A DNA stretch of 64,000 bases from an uncultured Oscillibacter sp. (GTDB lineage: Bacteria > Bacillota > Clostridia > Oscillospirales > Oscillospiraceae): positions 62,001-126,000 of the forward strand of contig NZ_URDP01000001.1 in the NCBI RefSeq assembly GCF_900546705.1. The letters run 5' to 3'. The translations under genes were made by a program, and so were the position numbers. Below the pieces are notes generated by a model, which did not search any database, was not told where the DNA came from, and saw only the letters and a list, made by a program, of their open reading frames with translations. Below, piece after piece: positions 35,519 to 45,852 of this stretch (the first letter of the stretch is position 1; each line of letters starts with the position of its first letter).

Positions 35519-36544
35519 ATGCGCGCAACCATCAAGATGATCGCGGAACGGGCCGGCGTGTCCATCGGCACCGTGGACCGCGTGCTCCACGACCGGCCCT
35601 ATGTGAAAGCGGAGGTGCGCCAGCGGGTGCTGGAGGTTATGGAGGAGCTGGACTACCGGCCCAACCACATGGCTTCGGCCCTGGCCACCAGCGGCACGGC
35701 CCGCCGTTTTACCATGGTGCAGCCCCGGTGGGAGGGGTACGTAGGGCGGGAGATCTCCATGGGCGTGCTCCGCTTCCGGGAGGAGCGCCGGGATTACAAC
35801 CTCAGCGTCTGTGTGGAGGAGTATCCCCAGGGGGATACCCGGGCGTGTCTGGCCCTGCTGGACCGGCTGATCCAGGAGGGGGCGGACGGCGTGGCTCTGT
35901 GCGCCTCCGACGACCCGGCGATCCGGGAGCGGCTGGAGACACTGCACAGCCGGGGCATCCCGGTGGTGACCTTCAATTCCGATCTGACAGGCGCCCGGCG
36001 GCTGTGCTATGTGGGGGAGGACGCCCACCGGGCCGGTCGGATCGCCGGAGAGATCGCCGGCAAGTTCTGCCGGCCGGGGGACCGGATGCTGCTGGTCTAT
36101 GCCGGCCCGGAGTACGGCAGCCACAAGGCCCGGGTGGGCGGATTCATGGAGCGGCTGGGGGAACTGGGATTCCCTGAGGACACCTTCCGCCTGGCCGTGA
36201 CCCGCAACGATTACGACCTGACGATTGCGGCGGTGTCCCGGGCGCTGGAGGAGGAGCCGGCGCTGCGGCTGGTCTACATGGCCAACCTCAGTGTGCCCGC
36301 CTGTGTGGTAGCCATCCGCCGGGCGGGGAAGGAGGGGCAGATCCGGGTGCTGGCCCATGACGGCGGACCGGAGATCCGGGCCTTTTTGCAGACGGGCCAG
36401 GTGGATTTCAGCATTGACCAGAACCTGACCTACCAGAGCTATCAGGCGCTCAATGTGCTGTTCCGGGCGGTTTTGGAGCACAAGCTGCCGGAGCGGGAGT
36501 GCTACTACCCGGCAAGCCCCATTTTGAATGCGGAGACGGTATGA
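35519..36544 (+). CDS. LacI family transcriptional regulator
   Basis: 341 residues. The N-terminal LacI HTH reads TIKMIAERAGVSIGTVDRVL with hinge helix LDYRPNHMASALA. The remainder is a periplasmic-binding-protein-like effector domain (ISMGVLRFREE, GVALCASDD, GIPVVTFNSDL, LVYAGPEYGSHKARVGGFME). GTVDRVL instead of the common GTVSRVL, and the spacing after it, match the subgroup that senses sugars or cyclitols such as inositol. It stands alone between its own promoter and a terminator, so its targets lie elsewhere. It may bind its own operator at 35489-35502. Confidence 0.93.
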   Translation: MRATIKMIAERAGVSIGTVDRVLHDRPYVKAEVRQRVLEVMEELDYRPNHMASALATSGTARRFTMVQPRWEGYVGREISMGVLRFREERRDYNLSVCVEEYPQGDTRACLALLDRLIQEGADGVALCASDDPAIRERLETLHSRGIPVVTFNSDLTGARRLCYVGEDAHRAGRIAGEIAGKFCRPGDRMLLVYAGPEYGSHKARVGGFMERLGELGFPEDTFRLAVTRNDYDLTIAAVSRALEEEPALRLVYMANLSVPACVVAIRRAGKEGQIRVLAHDGGPEIRAFLQTGQVDFSIDQNLTYQSYQALNVLFRAVLEHKLPERECYYPASPILNAETV

Positions 36545-36567
36545 GCGGAGGGCGGGTGCCCTCCGCT
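36544..36567 (+). terminator. Terminator of the LacI-type gene
   Basis: A perfect 10-base stem (36544-36553 with 36558-36567) and 4-base loop overlap the TGA and are followed by a short T-run. Confidence 0.65.
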
Positions 36568-36628
36568 TTCCCGTTCCGGCAAAGGAAGCGGACTGTCCGG
36601 CACTGTCCGCGGCTGGGGGAGTTTGCTA

Positions 36629-36657
36629 TTGCACCTTGCGGGGAAAACTGCTATACT
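36629..36657 (+). promoter_or_regulatory. Promoter of the gdpP operon
   Basis: TTGCAC (36629-36634) and TATACT (36652-36657) are exactly 17 bases apart, about 40 bases before the gdpP ATG. Confidence 0.7.
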
Positions 36658-36697
36658 AATTAGAATCTATGAGTATGTGCACAAAGGAGACTTTGGA

Positions 36698-38692
36698 ATG
36701 AACAATAAAAAACTCTCCCGACTGCTGGAGCCCAATTTGCAGCTCTATTTTCTGTGCATGGTGCTTTTCTGCGCGGCCACGGCCATGGCCAGCCCTCTGC
36801 TGGCACTGGCGGAGGGCTGCGTGACGCTGGCGCTGTATGTGTATTTTACCAAGTCCAACCAGAAACGGCGCCAGGGTGTGCTGCAGTATATCGACAACCT
36901 GACCGGCAGTGTGGATACTGCCAGCAAATCCACGCTCATCAATTCACCGCTGCCCATTATGGTATTCCGGCCGGACACCGGTGAGGTCATCTGGAGCAAT
37001 GAGAATTTTCTGCAGCTGGCCGGCGTACGGGAGCACCTGTTTGAGATGAAGGTGGAGGACGCGGTGCCCGCGTTTTCCTTCCAGTGGCTGCTGGAGGGCA
37101 AGCAGGAGAGCCCGGAGCGGGTCATTATGAACAACCGCCGCTTCCGGGTGTACGGCAGTCTGGTGCGGGCCAAGGGCCGGGGCAGCGAGCAGAACCTGGT
37201 GGCCACCACCTACTGGGTGGATACCACCGAGGCCGATGAGCTGCGGGAGAAATATACCGCCACCCGCCCTGTGGTGGCTGTGATTCTGATCGATAACTAC
37301 GAGGATTTGATGAAGGCCTGCGCAGATACCGCCCGCAGCGCCGTCCTGGCACAAATCGACGAAAAGGTCAGTGCCTGGGCTGCCTGCAGCGGCGCGCCGC
37401 TGATCAAGACCTCCCGGGACCACTATCTGTTCATCTTTGAAGAGCAGCACTTCGACCACTTTGCCGAAGAGCGGTTTTCCGTGCTGGACGCCATCCGGGA
37501 CATCAAGGTGGGCGAGGGCGTGCACCCTACGCTCTCCATCGGCGTGGGCAAGGACGCCGACACCATGGCGGAGCTTTATAAAAACGCCAACCTCTCTGTG
37601 GAGATGGCCCTCAGCCGGGGCGGCGACCAGGCGGTGGTCCGGGGCAAGGTGGACTTTGCATTCTATGGCGGTCGGGCCAAGACCACGGAAAAGCGCACGA
37701 AGGTCAAGTCCCGGGTCATGGCCAACGCCTTCAGCGAACTGGTGGCGGACGCCGCGGAGATCTACATCATGGGCCACAGCTTTGCGGATATGGACGCCGT
37801 GGGCGCCGCCGCGGGCCTTTTCTGCGCAGCCCGGAACCGGGGCAAGAAGGCCCAGATTGTCATCGATCTGGACCACAACGCCGCCCAGCCGGTGCTCCGC
37901 AAGCTGCTGGCTCTGCCGGAGTATCAGAATGTGTTTATCTCCGGCAGCGAGGCGTTTTTGAAGATGCGCCCCGGCGCACTTTTGATCGTGGTGGACACCA
38001 ACCGACCCGACATGGTGGAAAACCAACAGCTGCTGGAGTCGTGCAACCGGGTGGCGGTTATCGACCATCACCGACGTGCCGCAACATACATCGAAAACGC
38101 AGCCTTCAGCTTCCACGAGCCCTACGCCTCCTCCGCCTCGGAGCTGGTGACGGAGCTTTTGCAGTACCTGGTAGAGCCGTCCGACCTTCTGCGTGAGGAG
38201 GCGGAGGCTCTGCTGGCGGGCATCGTGCTGGATACGAAGCACTTTACCCTCCGCACCGGCGGCCGCACCTTCGAGGCGGCGGCGTTTCTGCGCCGGGCCG
38301 GCGCAGACACCACCGACGTCCAGCGGCTGTTCCAGAGCGACCTTACCGAAATGGTCACCCGCTACGACATCATCCGCCGGGCGGAGACCTATCGGGACGC
38401 CATTGCCATCGCTGTGGTGCCGGAGGAGGGCGTGGACCGGGTGGCGGCTGCCCAGGCGTCCGATGAGCTGCTGGGTCTCAAGGGGGTCAAGGCGTCGTTT
38501 GTCATTTACCGCAACGGCGAGGATGTGCTTATGTCCGCCCGATCTCTGGGCGAGATCAATGTCCAGGTGATCCTGGAGGCGCTGGGCGGCGGCGGCAATT
38601 CCACCACTGCCGGCGGCCGGGTGGAAAAGGGCGACCCGGAGGAAGTGCGGACGCGGCTGTGTCAGGCCATTGACGACTACTTTGAAAAATAA
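36698..38692 (+). CDS. gdpP: Cyclic-di-AMP phosphodiesterase GdpP (DHH/DHHA1)
   Basis: 664 residues from the ATG at 36698 (AAAGGAG upstream). Two N-terminal membrane helices, then a PAS-like region, a degenerate GGDEF domain (ALSRGGDQAVVRG), the DHH domain (GHSFADMDAVGAA; VVDTNRPDMV; VIDHHRRAATYI) and DHHA1 with the GGGGNSTTAGGRVEKG loop. GdpP hydrolyses c-di-AMP to pApA and so controls potassium and wall homeostasis. The catalytic Asp and His residues of DHH are intact. It leads the common Firmicutes order gdpP-rplI-dnaB. Confidence 0.95.
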   Translation: MNNKKLSRLLEPNLQLYFLCMVLFCAATAMASPLLALAEGCVTLALYVYFTKSNQKRRQGVLQYIDNLTGSVDTASKSTLINSPLPIMVFRPDTGEVIWSNENFLQLAGVREHLFEMKVEDAVPAFSFQWLLEGKQESPERVIMNNRRFRVYGSLVRAKGRGSEQNLVATTYWVDTTEADELREKYTATRPVVAVILIDNYEDLMKACADTARSAVLAQIDEKVSAWAACSGAPLIKTSRDHYLFIFEEQHFDHFAEERFSVLDAIRDIKVGEGVHPTLSIGVGKDADTMAELYKNANLSVEMALSRGGDQAVVRGKVDFAFYGGRAKTTEKRTKVKSRVMANAFSELVADAAEIYIMGHSFADMDAVGAAAGLFCAARNRGKKAQIVIDLDHNAAQPVLRKLLALPEYQNVFISGSEAFLKMRPGALLIVVDTNRPDMVENQQLLESCNRVAVIDHHRRAATYIENAAFSFHEPYASSASELVTELLQYLVEPSDLLREEAEALLAGIVLDTKHFTLRTGGRTFEAAAFLRRAGADTTDVQRLFQSDLTEMVTRYDIIRRAETYRDAIAIAVVPEEGVDRVAAAQASDELLGLKGVKASFVIYRNGEDVLMSARSLGEINVQVILEALGGGGNSTTAGGRVEKGDPEEVRTRLCQAIDDYFEK

Positions 38693-38721
38693 TCAAACCA
38701 TAGAATAAGGAGAAGCAAACC

Positions 38722-39171
38722 ATGAAAGTCATTTTGCAGCAGGATGTGAAGGGTCAGGGCAAGAAGGGCCAGATGGTGGAGGTATCCGAGGGCTATGCCC
38801 GCAACTTCCTTCTGCCCCGGAAGCTGGCCATTGCCGCAACGGCGGACGCCATCAACACCATGAATCTGCGGGAAAAGGCCCGCAAGGCTGAGGAGGCCCG
38901 CATGAAGGCTGAGGCCGAGGCCACCGCCGAAAAGCTCAAGGAGTGCCAGGTAAAGCTCACCGCCAAGGCCGGCAACGGCGGACGGCTGTTCGGCGCCGTC
39001 ACCACCAAGGAGATCAGCGAGGGACTCAAGGCCCAGTTCGGTCTGGACATCCCCAAGCAGAAGCTGGTGCTGGAGGAGCCCATCAAGGCCTTCGGCAGCT
39101 ATCAGATCAAGGCCAAGCTTGGCTTTGAGGTGACGGGCACCGTGTATGTGTCCGTGTACGAGGAAAAGTAA
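38722..39171 (+). CDS. rplI: 50S ribosomal protein L9
   Basis: 149 residues, the normal length. It opens [20 protein letters not shown] and has [13 protein letters not shown], the conserved N-domain rRNA-binding face. A long charged connecting helix ([17 protein letters not shown]) is followed by the C-terminal domain ([12 protein letters not shown]). L9 binds 23S rRNA and limits frameshifting. It starts 29 bases after gdpP with AAGGAG upstream. Confidence 0.98.
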   Translation: MKVILQQDVKGQGKKGQMVEVSEGYARNFLLPRKLAIAATADAINTMNLREKARKAEEARMKAEAEATAEKLKECQVKLTAKAGNGGRLFGAVTTKEISEGLKAQFGLDIPKQKLVLEEPIKAFGSYQIKAKLGFEVTGTVYVSVYEEK

Positions 39172-39228
39172 GACCATCCAAAGCGGCGCCGGAGTGCGCC
39201 GTATGCAGGCAACCAGGAGGTGAACACC

Positions 39229-40581
39229 ATGGCAAATGAGGACTTGCTGCTGCGGCAGATGCCCCACTCCCTGGAGGGAGAGCAGGCGGTGCTGGGCTCC
39301 ATGCTCATTGACCCGGACTGCGTCAAGGACGTGATGGACAAGCTCCGGCCCGGGGATTTTTATCTGCGGCAGAACCGGGAGATCTTCGAGACCATCTACA
39401 CCATGTTCACCTACGCCCGGCCCATTGACGGCATCACCGTTTGTGAGGAGATGCAGAAGGCCGGCACCTACGATGAAAACACCACCCGGTCGTACCTGGC
39501 CCAGCTGATGGAGATCACCCCCACCAGTGCCAACGTCATGGAGTATGCGGCCATCGTCCGGGACAAGGCGCTGCTGCGGGGCGTTGCCCAGGCGGCGGCG
39601 GAGATCACCGCCATGGTCCAGGAGGGCGTGGGTGAGGCTGCGGATATCCTGGAAATTGCCGAGCAGAAGGTGTACGCCGTGCGCCGGGGCCAGAGCGCCC
39701 AGGACATGGTGCCTCTGCGGCAGGTGCTGCCGGACGTGCTGGACCGTCTCAGTGAGATGAGCGAGAGCGAAAACCACCTGCCGGGCCTTTCCACCGGCCT
39801 TTCCGCCGTGGACCACAAGATCACCGGCCTGAACAAGTCGGACCTCATTTTGCTGGCTGCCCGACCCGGCATGGGCAAGACCTCCTTCGCGCTGAACATT
39901 GCCCTCAACGTGGCCAAGAGCACGAAAAAGACCGTGGCCGTGTTCTCCCTGGAAATGTCCCGGGAGCAGCTGGCCACCCGGCTTTTGAGTTCCGAAGCCT
40001 GCGTGGAGAACAATCGCCTCAAGACCGGTTCCCTGCGGGAGACGGACTGGGAGAAGATTGCGGGTGCAGCCACCATCCTCAACAAGGTGGATATCCGCAT
40101 TGACGACAACCCCATGCTGTCCGTGGCGGACATGAACGCCAAGTGCCGCCGCTTGGACAATCTGGGACTGGTGGTCATCGACTACCTGCAATTGATGACC
40201 TCTGCCGGCGGCAAGGGCGGCGGAGGCGAGAGCCGTCAGCAGGTGGTGTCCGATATGTCCCGTATGCTCAAGATCATGGCCAAGGAACTGAACATCCCCG
40301 TCATCTGCCTGAGCCAGCTGAGCCGTGCCAACGAAAAGCGGGACGACAAGCGGCCCATGCTCTCGGACCTGCGGGAATCCGGCGCCATCGAGCAGGATGC
40401 GGACATCGTTCTGTTTTTGTACCGGGACGACTATTATAATGAGGACTCGGAAAAGCACAACATCGCCGAGTGCATCGTGGCCAAGAACCGCCACGGTGAG
40501 ACCGGCAAGGTAGAGCTCCGGTGGATGCCGGAGTACACCACCTTCGCCACCCTGGACAACCGCTATGGGGACGACGAGTGA
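39229..40581 (+). CDS. dnaB: Replicative DNA helicase DnaB
   Basis: 450 residues from the ATG at 39229, 8 bases after AGGAGG; the in-frame GTG at 39220 overlaps that site. N-terminal domain PHSLEGEQAVLGSMLIDPDC, then the RecA-like domain with Walker A ARPGMGKTSFAL, the H2 segment VAVFSLEMSREQLATRLLS, Walker B LVVIDYLQLM and arginine finger region SDLRESGAIEQDADIV. It unwinds DNA at the replication fork. Directly after rplI, the usual order. Its last 17 bases overlap the tilS start. Confidence 0.98.
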   Translation: MANEDLLLRQMPHSLEGEQAVLGSMLIDPDCVKDVMDKLRPGDFYLRQNREIFETIYTMFTYARPIDGITVCEEMQKAGTYDENTTRSYLAQLMEITPTSANVMEYAAIVRDKALLRGVAQAAAEITAMVQEGVGEAADILEIAEQKVYAVRRGQSAQDMVPLRQVLPDVLDRLSEMSESENHLPGLSTGLSAVDHKITGLNKSDLILLAARPGMGKTSFALNIALNVAKSTKKTVAVFSLEMSREQLATRLLSSEACVENNRLKTGSLRETDWEKIAGAATILNKVDIRIDDNPMLSVADMNAKCRRLDNLGLVVIDYLQLMTSAGGKGGGGESRQQVVSDMSRMLKIMAKELNIPVICLSQLSRANEKRDDKRPMLSDLRESGAIEQDADIVLFLYRDDYYNEDSEKHNIAECIVAKNRHGETGKVELRWMPEYTTFATLDNRYGDDE

Positions 40582-41926
40582 GCTGTCGGCGGCCTGCCGG
40601 ACGGTGCTGGATGCGGTCCGGCCCGGAGCGCGGGTGCTGTGCGCCGTCTCCGGCGGACTGGACTCCATGTGCCTTTTGCACTGGATGGCCCATTGGGGCC
40701 GAAAGGCGGGATTTGAAGTATGCGCAGCCCATTTTAATCATGGGCTGCGGCCCACGGCGGACCGGGATGAGCGCTTTGTCCGCGACCAATGCCGGCGGTG
40801 GAGCATTCCGCTGACAGCCGGCCGGGGAGATGCAGCGGCGGAGGCTGCCCGGGCGGGCCTTTCTACGGAGGAGGCGGCCCGGAACCTGCGGTATGGATTT
40901 TTGAAGGAAACCGGGGACCGGGAGAGGTGCAGTGCCATCCTCACGGCTCACCATGCCGACGACAACGCGGAAACCATGCTGCTGAACCTGATCCGGGGAA
41001 CGGGCCTTCGCGGCCTTTGCGGCATTCCCCGGCAGAGGGATGGAATTGTACGACCTTTTTTGGAGATTTCCCGGGCGCAGCTGGCGGATTATGCCGCCGC
41101 CCATCACATCCCCCATGTGGAGGATGAGACCAACGCGGACCCCGAGGCGGCCGCCCGGAATCTGCTGCGGCTCCAGGTTATGCCGCTTCTGCGGCAGATC
41201 AATCCGGCGGCGGTGGAGAACATGACCCGCTGCGCGGGGATATTGACCCGGGAGGAACAGGCCCTGGAGCAGATGGCCAGGTCTCTGGCCGCTCAGGCCA
41301 AGGAGGAGCCGGGCACCGTGGTGATTCCCTGCGCGGTGCTGGCCCAGGCTCCGCCGGGCGTGGCTGAGCGGGCGGCACTGCTGCTGCTGGAGCGCGCTGC
41401 CGGACACCGGAAGGATCTGACTGCCGCCCACGGGGCCGCGGTCACAGCGCTGGCCCGGGCGCCGCGGCCGGGCGGCCAGGCGGTGCTGCCCTACGGCATC
41501 ACGGCCCGGCGGGGAAAGTATGCCTTGTATCTGGAGCGGCGGCGCCCTGTACCGGAGGCGGTTTCCATTGCACCGGGACAGACTGTGCGCTTTGGAGATT
41601 GGACCGTGTCCCTGAACAGGAACGGCCCGGGCAAAACCGGCTGGCCGATGGCGCTGCCGGAAGAGCCGCTGTGTGTGACGGCCTGGCGTTCAGCCGACCG
41701 GCTGACACTGCCGGGAAGCCGGGGGAGCCGCAGCGTTAAGCGCCTTTGCGTGGACCGGGGCATCCCGCCGTTCGAGCGGGACGCGCTGCCGGTGCTGCGG
41801 GTAGGGAACCAGCCCGGGGCAGTGGCCCGGCTGGGCGTGGATTGTGCATTTGCACCGTCAGAGGACCATGAGACGGTATTTATAACATTTATGAAAGAAA
41901 CAGAGGAGAACAAGTATGAGAAGTGA
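40565..41926 (+). CDS. tilS: tRNA(Ile)-lysidine synthase TilS
   Basis: 453 residues. It modifies C34 of tRNA-Ile(CAU) to lysidine using lysine and ATP. PP-loop SGGLDS (29-34), then AAHFNHGLR, a conserved EEAARNLRYGFL segment, TAHHADDNAETMLLNLIRG, and a C-terminal TilS domain with RSADRLTLPGSRGSRSVK. The start lies inside dnaB without a strong binding site, so translation is probably coupled to dnaB. Followed by hpt with an 11-base overlap. Confidence 0.95.
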   Translation: MGTTSELSAACRTVLDAVRPGARVLCAVSGGLDSMCLLHWMAHWGRKAGFEVCAAHFNHGLRPTADRDERFVRDQCRRWSIPLTAGRGDAAAEAARAGLSTEEAARNLRYGFLKETGDRERCSAILTAHHADDNAETMLLNLIRGTGLRGLCGIPRQRDGIVRPFLEISRAQLADYAAAHHIPHVEDETNADPEAAARNLLRLQVMPLLRQINPAAVENMTRCAGILTREEQALEQMARSLAAQAKEEPGTVVIPCAVLAQAPPGVAERAALLLLERAAGHRKDLTAAHGAAVTALARAPRPGGQAVLPYGITARRGKYALYLERRRPVPEAVSIAPGQTVRFGDWTVSLNRNGPGKTGWPMALPEEPLCVTAWRSADRLTLPGSRGSRSVKRLCVDRGIPPFERDALPVLRVGNQPGAVARLGVDCAFAPSEDHETVFITFMKETEENKYEK

Positions 41927-42470
41927 GATGGAAAAGGACATTTTGAAGGTCCTGGTCACGGAGGAGCAGCTCCGCACCCGTATTGCGGAAATGGGAGAGA
42001 TCCTCTATGACCGCTTTCATGACAAGAGACCCCTGTTCCTCAGCGTGCTGAAGGGCTCCTTCGTATTTATGGCAGATCTGGTGCGGGCCTGCCAGGTCAA
42101 GAGCGATGTGGAGTTCATTGCCGTCAGCTCCTACCAGAATGCCACCACGTCCTCCGGCCGGGTACAGATCACGCATGATCTTCAGCAGGATATTACCGGC
42201 CGGCACCTGATCATTGTGGAGGACATCCTGGACTCCGGCAACACCCTGGCGTTTTTGAAGGAGTACTTCATGACCAAGGGCGCCGCGTCCATCACCATCG
42301 TCACACTGCTGGATAAGCCGGCCCGGCGGGCCAAGGCCATTACGGCGGATCTGGCCGGCTTCGTGGTGCCGGATGAGTTCGTGGTGGGCTATGGCCTGGA
42401 CTATGCCCAGCAGTACCGCAACGTGCCCTATATCGGTGTTTTGAAGCCGGAGGTCTATACCCAGCAGTAA
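41916..42470 (+). CDS. hpt: Hypoxanthine(-guanine) phosphoribosyltransferase
   Basis: 184 residues, normal length. PRPP-binding motif VEDILDSGNTL, flexible loop region SSYQNATTSSGRVQ, and LLDKPARR with VVGYGLDYAQQYRNVPYIG near the C-terminus are typical of Hpt. It salvages hypoxanthine and guanine to IMP and GMP. The order tilS-hpt-ftsH is widely conserved in Firmicutes. AGGAG lies 7 bases before the ATG. Confidence 0.97.
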   Translation: MRSEMEKDILKVLVTEEQLRTRIAEMGEILYDRFHDKRPLFLSVLKGSFVFMADLVRACQVKSDVEFIAVSSYQNATTSSGRVQITHDLQQDITGRHLIIVEDILDSGNTLAFLKEYFMTKGAASITIVTLLDKPARRAKAITADLAGFVVPDEFVVGYGLDYAQQYRNVPYIGVLKPEVYTQQ

Positions 42471-42542
42471 GCAGGCGATACCGGAGCGCGGGCACTGTAC
42501 CGGCGGCGGTAAGGCGCTGCGCTTGAAGGAGGAATTGGTTAC

Positions 42543-44402
42543 GTGACAAAGCAGAGTAGAGCGTCCGGAGCGAGCTTCATCTTTTTGGTTGTGGTGATTG
42601 TGGCCTGCCTGAGCTGGCTGTGGCAGGCGGACACCCGGGGGACCCAGCTGGACTACGCCCAGGTCTACCAGCTGTTCCAGCAGGAGCGGGTGGAGTCCTT
42701 TACCATCGACGCCAACAATACCCTCACTATGAACCTCACAGACGAGCTGAACGGCAGCAAGACCGTACGCTACCGGCTCCACGATTTCCAGCTCTTTTAC
42801 GATCAGCTGGACGATCTGGTCAAGGAGCAAAGCGCCAAGGGGATTATCAAAAGCTACGATTATCCCCCGCCGGAGTCCACCAACTGGCTGGAGGTGCTGC
42901 TGCCCTGGCTGCTGACGGCCGTGGTGCTGGCCTTCATGTGGTACTTCATGATCGCCCGGACTCAAGGAGGCATGGGGCCGGACCGAATGGCCAAATTCGG
43001 AACCGCCCGTACCCGGATGCTGACCGACAAGGACAAAAAGGTGACCTTTGAGGACGTGGCCGGCGCCGATGAGGAAAAGGAAGAGCTCCAGGAGATCGTG
43101 GAGTTTTTGAAAGACCCCAAAAAGTACATCGCCCTGGGTGCCCGGATTCCCAAGGGCGTGCTGCTGGTGGGCCCTCCGGGCACCGGCAAGACGCTGCTTG
43201 CAAAGGCGGTGGCCGGCGAGGCGGGCGTGGGCTTTTTGTCCATTTCCGGTTCCGACTTCGTGGAGCTGTATGTAGGCGTGGGCGCCAGCCGAGTGCGGGA
43301 CCTCTTTGAACAGGCCAAGAAAAATTCTCCCGCCATCGTTTTTATTGACGAGATTGACGCCGTGGGCCGTCAGCGGGGCACAGGACTGGGCGGCGGGCAC
43401 GACGAGCGGGAGCAGACCCTCAACCAGCTGCTGGTGGAAATGGACGGGTTTGCTGCCAACGAGGGCGTGGTGGTCCTGGCGGCTACCAACCGGGCCGACG
43501 TGCTGGACCCGGCGCTGCTGCGTCCCGGCCGGTTCGACCGGCAGGTGTACGTGGGACTGCCGGATATCCGGGGGCGGGAGGAGATCCTGCGGGTACACGT
43601 GCGGGGCAAACCCCTGGCCGAGGATGTGGATCTGCGGAAGCTGGCCCAGGGCACGCCGGGCTTCACCGGCGCGGATCTGGAAAACCTGGTCAACGAGGGT
43701 GCGCTGCTGGCCGCCCGGAAGGGACACCCCTATATTTCCATGGCAGATCTGAAGGAGGCAGAGATCAAGGTTATCGCCGGTCCTGAGAAGCGCAGCCGGG
43801 TCATCCCGCCCCACGAGCGGGAGCTGACCGCCTACCACGAAGCGGGCCACGCAGTGGTTATGCACGCCCTGCCCGATCACGATCCCGTCAACCAGATTAC
43901 CATCGTACCCCGGGGCCAGGCCGGCGGCATGACCATCTCCCTGCCGGAGGAGGACCGCTCCTACCTCTCCAAGCGGTACATGGAAGACCAGATTGTGGCG
44001 CTTTTGGGCGGCCGAGTGGCGGAGAAGCTGTGCCTGGGAGATATCTCCACCGGTGCCAGCAACGACATCCAGCGGGCTACCCAGATTGCCCGGAAGATGG
44101 TGGCCAGCTACGGTATGAGCGATGAGATCGGCACGGTTTCCTTCGAGTCGGGTCACGATGAGGTGTTCATCGGCCGTACCATGACCCAGGGCCGCAGCTA
44201 CTCTGAGGCAGTGGCGGCGCAGATCGACCGGGAAGTCCAGCGGGTGGTGGGAGATGCCTACCATCGCTGTGAGGAGATCCTCAAGCAGCAAAGAGACGCT
44301 CTGGATACGGTGGCCAAGTACCTCCTGGAGCACGAGACCATGGAGCGCTCGGAGTTCCTGGCCGTATTCGGCGAAAAGGACGAAAAAGAGCTGCCCCTGT
44401 AA
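42543..44402 (+). CDS. ftsH: ATP-dependent zinc metalloprotease FtsH
   Basis: 619 residues from a GTG at 42543 (AAGGAGG upstream). Two membrane helices ([16 protein letters not shown] and [17 protein letters not shown]) flank a small outer domain. The AAA domain has [11 protein letters not shown], Walker A GPPGTGKT, Walker [12 protein letters not shown] and the second-region-of-homology arginines ([11 protein letters not shown]). The protease domain has the zinc motif HEAGH and a distal Asp. It degrades membrane and regulatory proteins. The operon ends here at a strong terminator. Confidence 0.98.
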   Translation: MTKQSRASGASFIFLVVVIVACLSWLWQADTRGTQLDYAQVYQLFQQERVESFTIDANNTLTMNLTDELNGSKTVRYRLHDFQLFYDQLDDLVKEQSAKGIIKSYDYPPPESTNWLEVLLPWLLTAVVLAFMWYFMIARTQGGMGPDRMAKFGTARTRMLTDKDKKVTFEDVAGADEEKEELQEIVEFLKDPKKYIALGARIPKGVLLVGPPGTGKTLLAKAVAGEAGVGFLSISGSDFVELYVGVGASRVRDLFEQAKKNSPAIVFIDEIDAVGRQRGTGLGGGHDEREQTLNQLLVEMDGFAANEGVVVLAATNRADVLDPALLRPGRFDRQVYVGLPDIRGREEILRVHVRGKPLAEDVDLRKLAQGTPGFTGADLENLVNEGALLAARKGHPYISMADLKEAEIKVIAGPEKRSRVIPPHERELTAYHEAGHAVVMHALPDHDPVNQITIVPRGQAGGMTISLPEEDRSYLSKRYMEDQIVALLGGRVAEKLCLGDISTGASNDIQRATQIARKMVASYGMSDEIGTVSFESGHDEVFIGRTMTQGRSYSEAVAAQIDREVQRVVGDAYHRCEEILKQQRDALDTVAKYLLEHETMERSEFLAVFGEKDEKELPL

Positions 44403-44407
44403 GATGC

Positions 44408-44439
44408 AAAAAAAGAACCGCGAAAGCGGTTCTTTTTTT
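44408..44439. terminator. Bidirectional terminator between ftsH and the yfcC-type gene
   Basis: A 14-base arm with seven As (44408-44421) pairs perfectly with 44426-44439 ending in seven Ts, with a GAAA-type loop. Confidence 0.95.
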
Positions 44440-44451
44440 GCGCCGTTTCGG

Positions 44452-45840
44452 CTATTCCAGCACCACGCCTGCCATCAAAAAGAGGACAATGAGCACGGTA
44501 AAGGCGGCGATGAGCTTCCAGGAGAACTTGAGCCATCGGTCGTAAGGCACATGGCCCAGGGCCAGGGCGCCCATGACCACGGCCGCGGTGGGGGTAATGA
44601 GATTTACAAGGCCCGAGGCGGACTGGAACGCCGTCACGACCAATGCGCCGCCTACCCCGGCAAACTTGGCCAGGGGGGCCAGAATGGGCACGGACAGTGT
44701 GGCAAGGCCCGACGAAGAGGGAATCAGCACCGACAGCGGCAGGTAGAGAAGAAATACCAGCAGCACAAACTGAACGGGGCCTGCACCGGAGAGCGCAGAC
44801 TCGCCCCAGTGAAGAATGGTGTCGGTGATTCTGCCGTCGTTCATCAGCACGGTAATGCCACGGCTGATGCCGATGATAAGGGCCACGCCCAAAAGGTCGG
44901 CGCAGCCGGCCACGAAGGTGTCCACCAGCGTCTCTTCCCCCATGCGGTCCATAAGCCCCACCAAAATGCCGCCCACCAAAAACAGGGCGCTGAGCTCCGG
45001 AAACCACCAGCCCAGCGTGGGCAGAGGCAGTCCCATCTCATCGAAGGGAATGACGGCGTAGGTCATAATCAGAAAGATCAGAGCGAATACCCCGATGATA
45101 GCCTTGCGGCGGGGGGTGAAGGGGACGGACTGCTCCATGCTCACCTGGAGCTTGCCCGCGCCCACACCCACCACCGAGTGGGAGGGATTTCGCTTTACCC
45201 GGGCAGCGTAGGCGGCGACGTACCAGATGGCCACGCCTTCGAATACCACCCACTGGACGGCCCGCAGCAAAATCCCGTCTCCCAGGGAAACACCTGCAAA
45301 GCCGGCGGCGATGCCGGTGGCGAAGGGGTTCACCGTGGAGCTGATGACGCCGGCGCCGGCACCCAGCATGATGACGGCGATGCCTACCACCGCGTCATAG
45401 CCTGCCGCCAGGAATACCGGGATGAGCAGAGGATAGAAGGCCATGGTTTCCTCCCACATACCGTAGGTGGTGCCGCCCAGGCCGAAAAACACCATCAAAA
45501 TGGGGATGAGCCACGCCTCCCGTCCTCCCAGACTGCGGATGACGCTGCCCACACCTGCGTCCACGGCGCCGGTCTTCATAACAATGCTCAAAAAACCGCC
45601 TACCATCAGGATGAACACGCACACGTCCACCGCCTCGTAAAAGCCGGAAAAGGCGGCCTTTGCCACGGCACCCGGGCCCTGAGGAGACGCGGGGGCGGGA
45701 CGGTAAGTGCCCGCCTGGGGCACGCCGTCCACATAGTCGTAGGTGCCGGCGGGAATGAGCCAGGTGGCGGCCGCCACCGCGATGATCAGCAAAAATAAGA
45801 TGGTGTAGGCTGTGGGCATGCGGAACCGGGACTTTTCCAA
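44452..45840 (-). CDS. YfcC family transporter, probable arginine/ornithine exchanger (ArcD2-like)
   Basis: 462 residues from a TTG at 45840; AAGGAG lies 8 bases upstream, partly inside the stop codon of the OTC gene. About 12 hydrophobic helices are visible, with the conserved GGTTYGMWEETMAFYPLL segment, the STVNPFATGIAAG loop and a C-terminal LIPSSSGLATLSVPILAPLA segment. YfcC proteins are membrane carriers often found with arginine deiminase genes, where they are thought to exchange arginine and ornithine. The arcA-argF-yfcC order here supports that role. Confidence 0.88.
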   Translation of the reverse strand: MEKSRFRMPTAYTILFLLIIAVAAATWLIPAGTYDYVDGVPQAGTYRPAPASPQGPGAVAKAAFSGFYEAVDVCVFILMVGGFLSIVMKTGAVDAGVGSVIRSLGGREAWLIPILMVFFGLGGTTYGMWEETMAFYPLLIPVFLAAGYDAVVGIAVIMLGAGAGVISSTVNPFATGIAAGFAGVSLGDGILLRAVQWVVFEGVAIWYVAAYAARVKRNPSHSVVGVGAGKLQVSMEQSVPFTPRRKAIIGVFALIFLIMTYAVIPFDEMGLPLPTLGWWFPELSALFLVGGILVGLMDRMGEETLVDTFVAGCADLLGVALIIGISRGITVLMNDGRITDTILHWGESALSGAGPVQFVLLVFLLYLPLSVLIPSSSGLATLSVPILAPLAKFAGVGGALVVTAFQSASGLVNLITPTAAVVMGALALGHVPYDRWLKFSWKLIAAFTVLIVLFLMAGVVLE

Positions 45841-45852
45841 ACGATCAGCTCC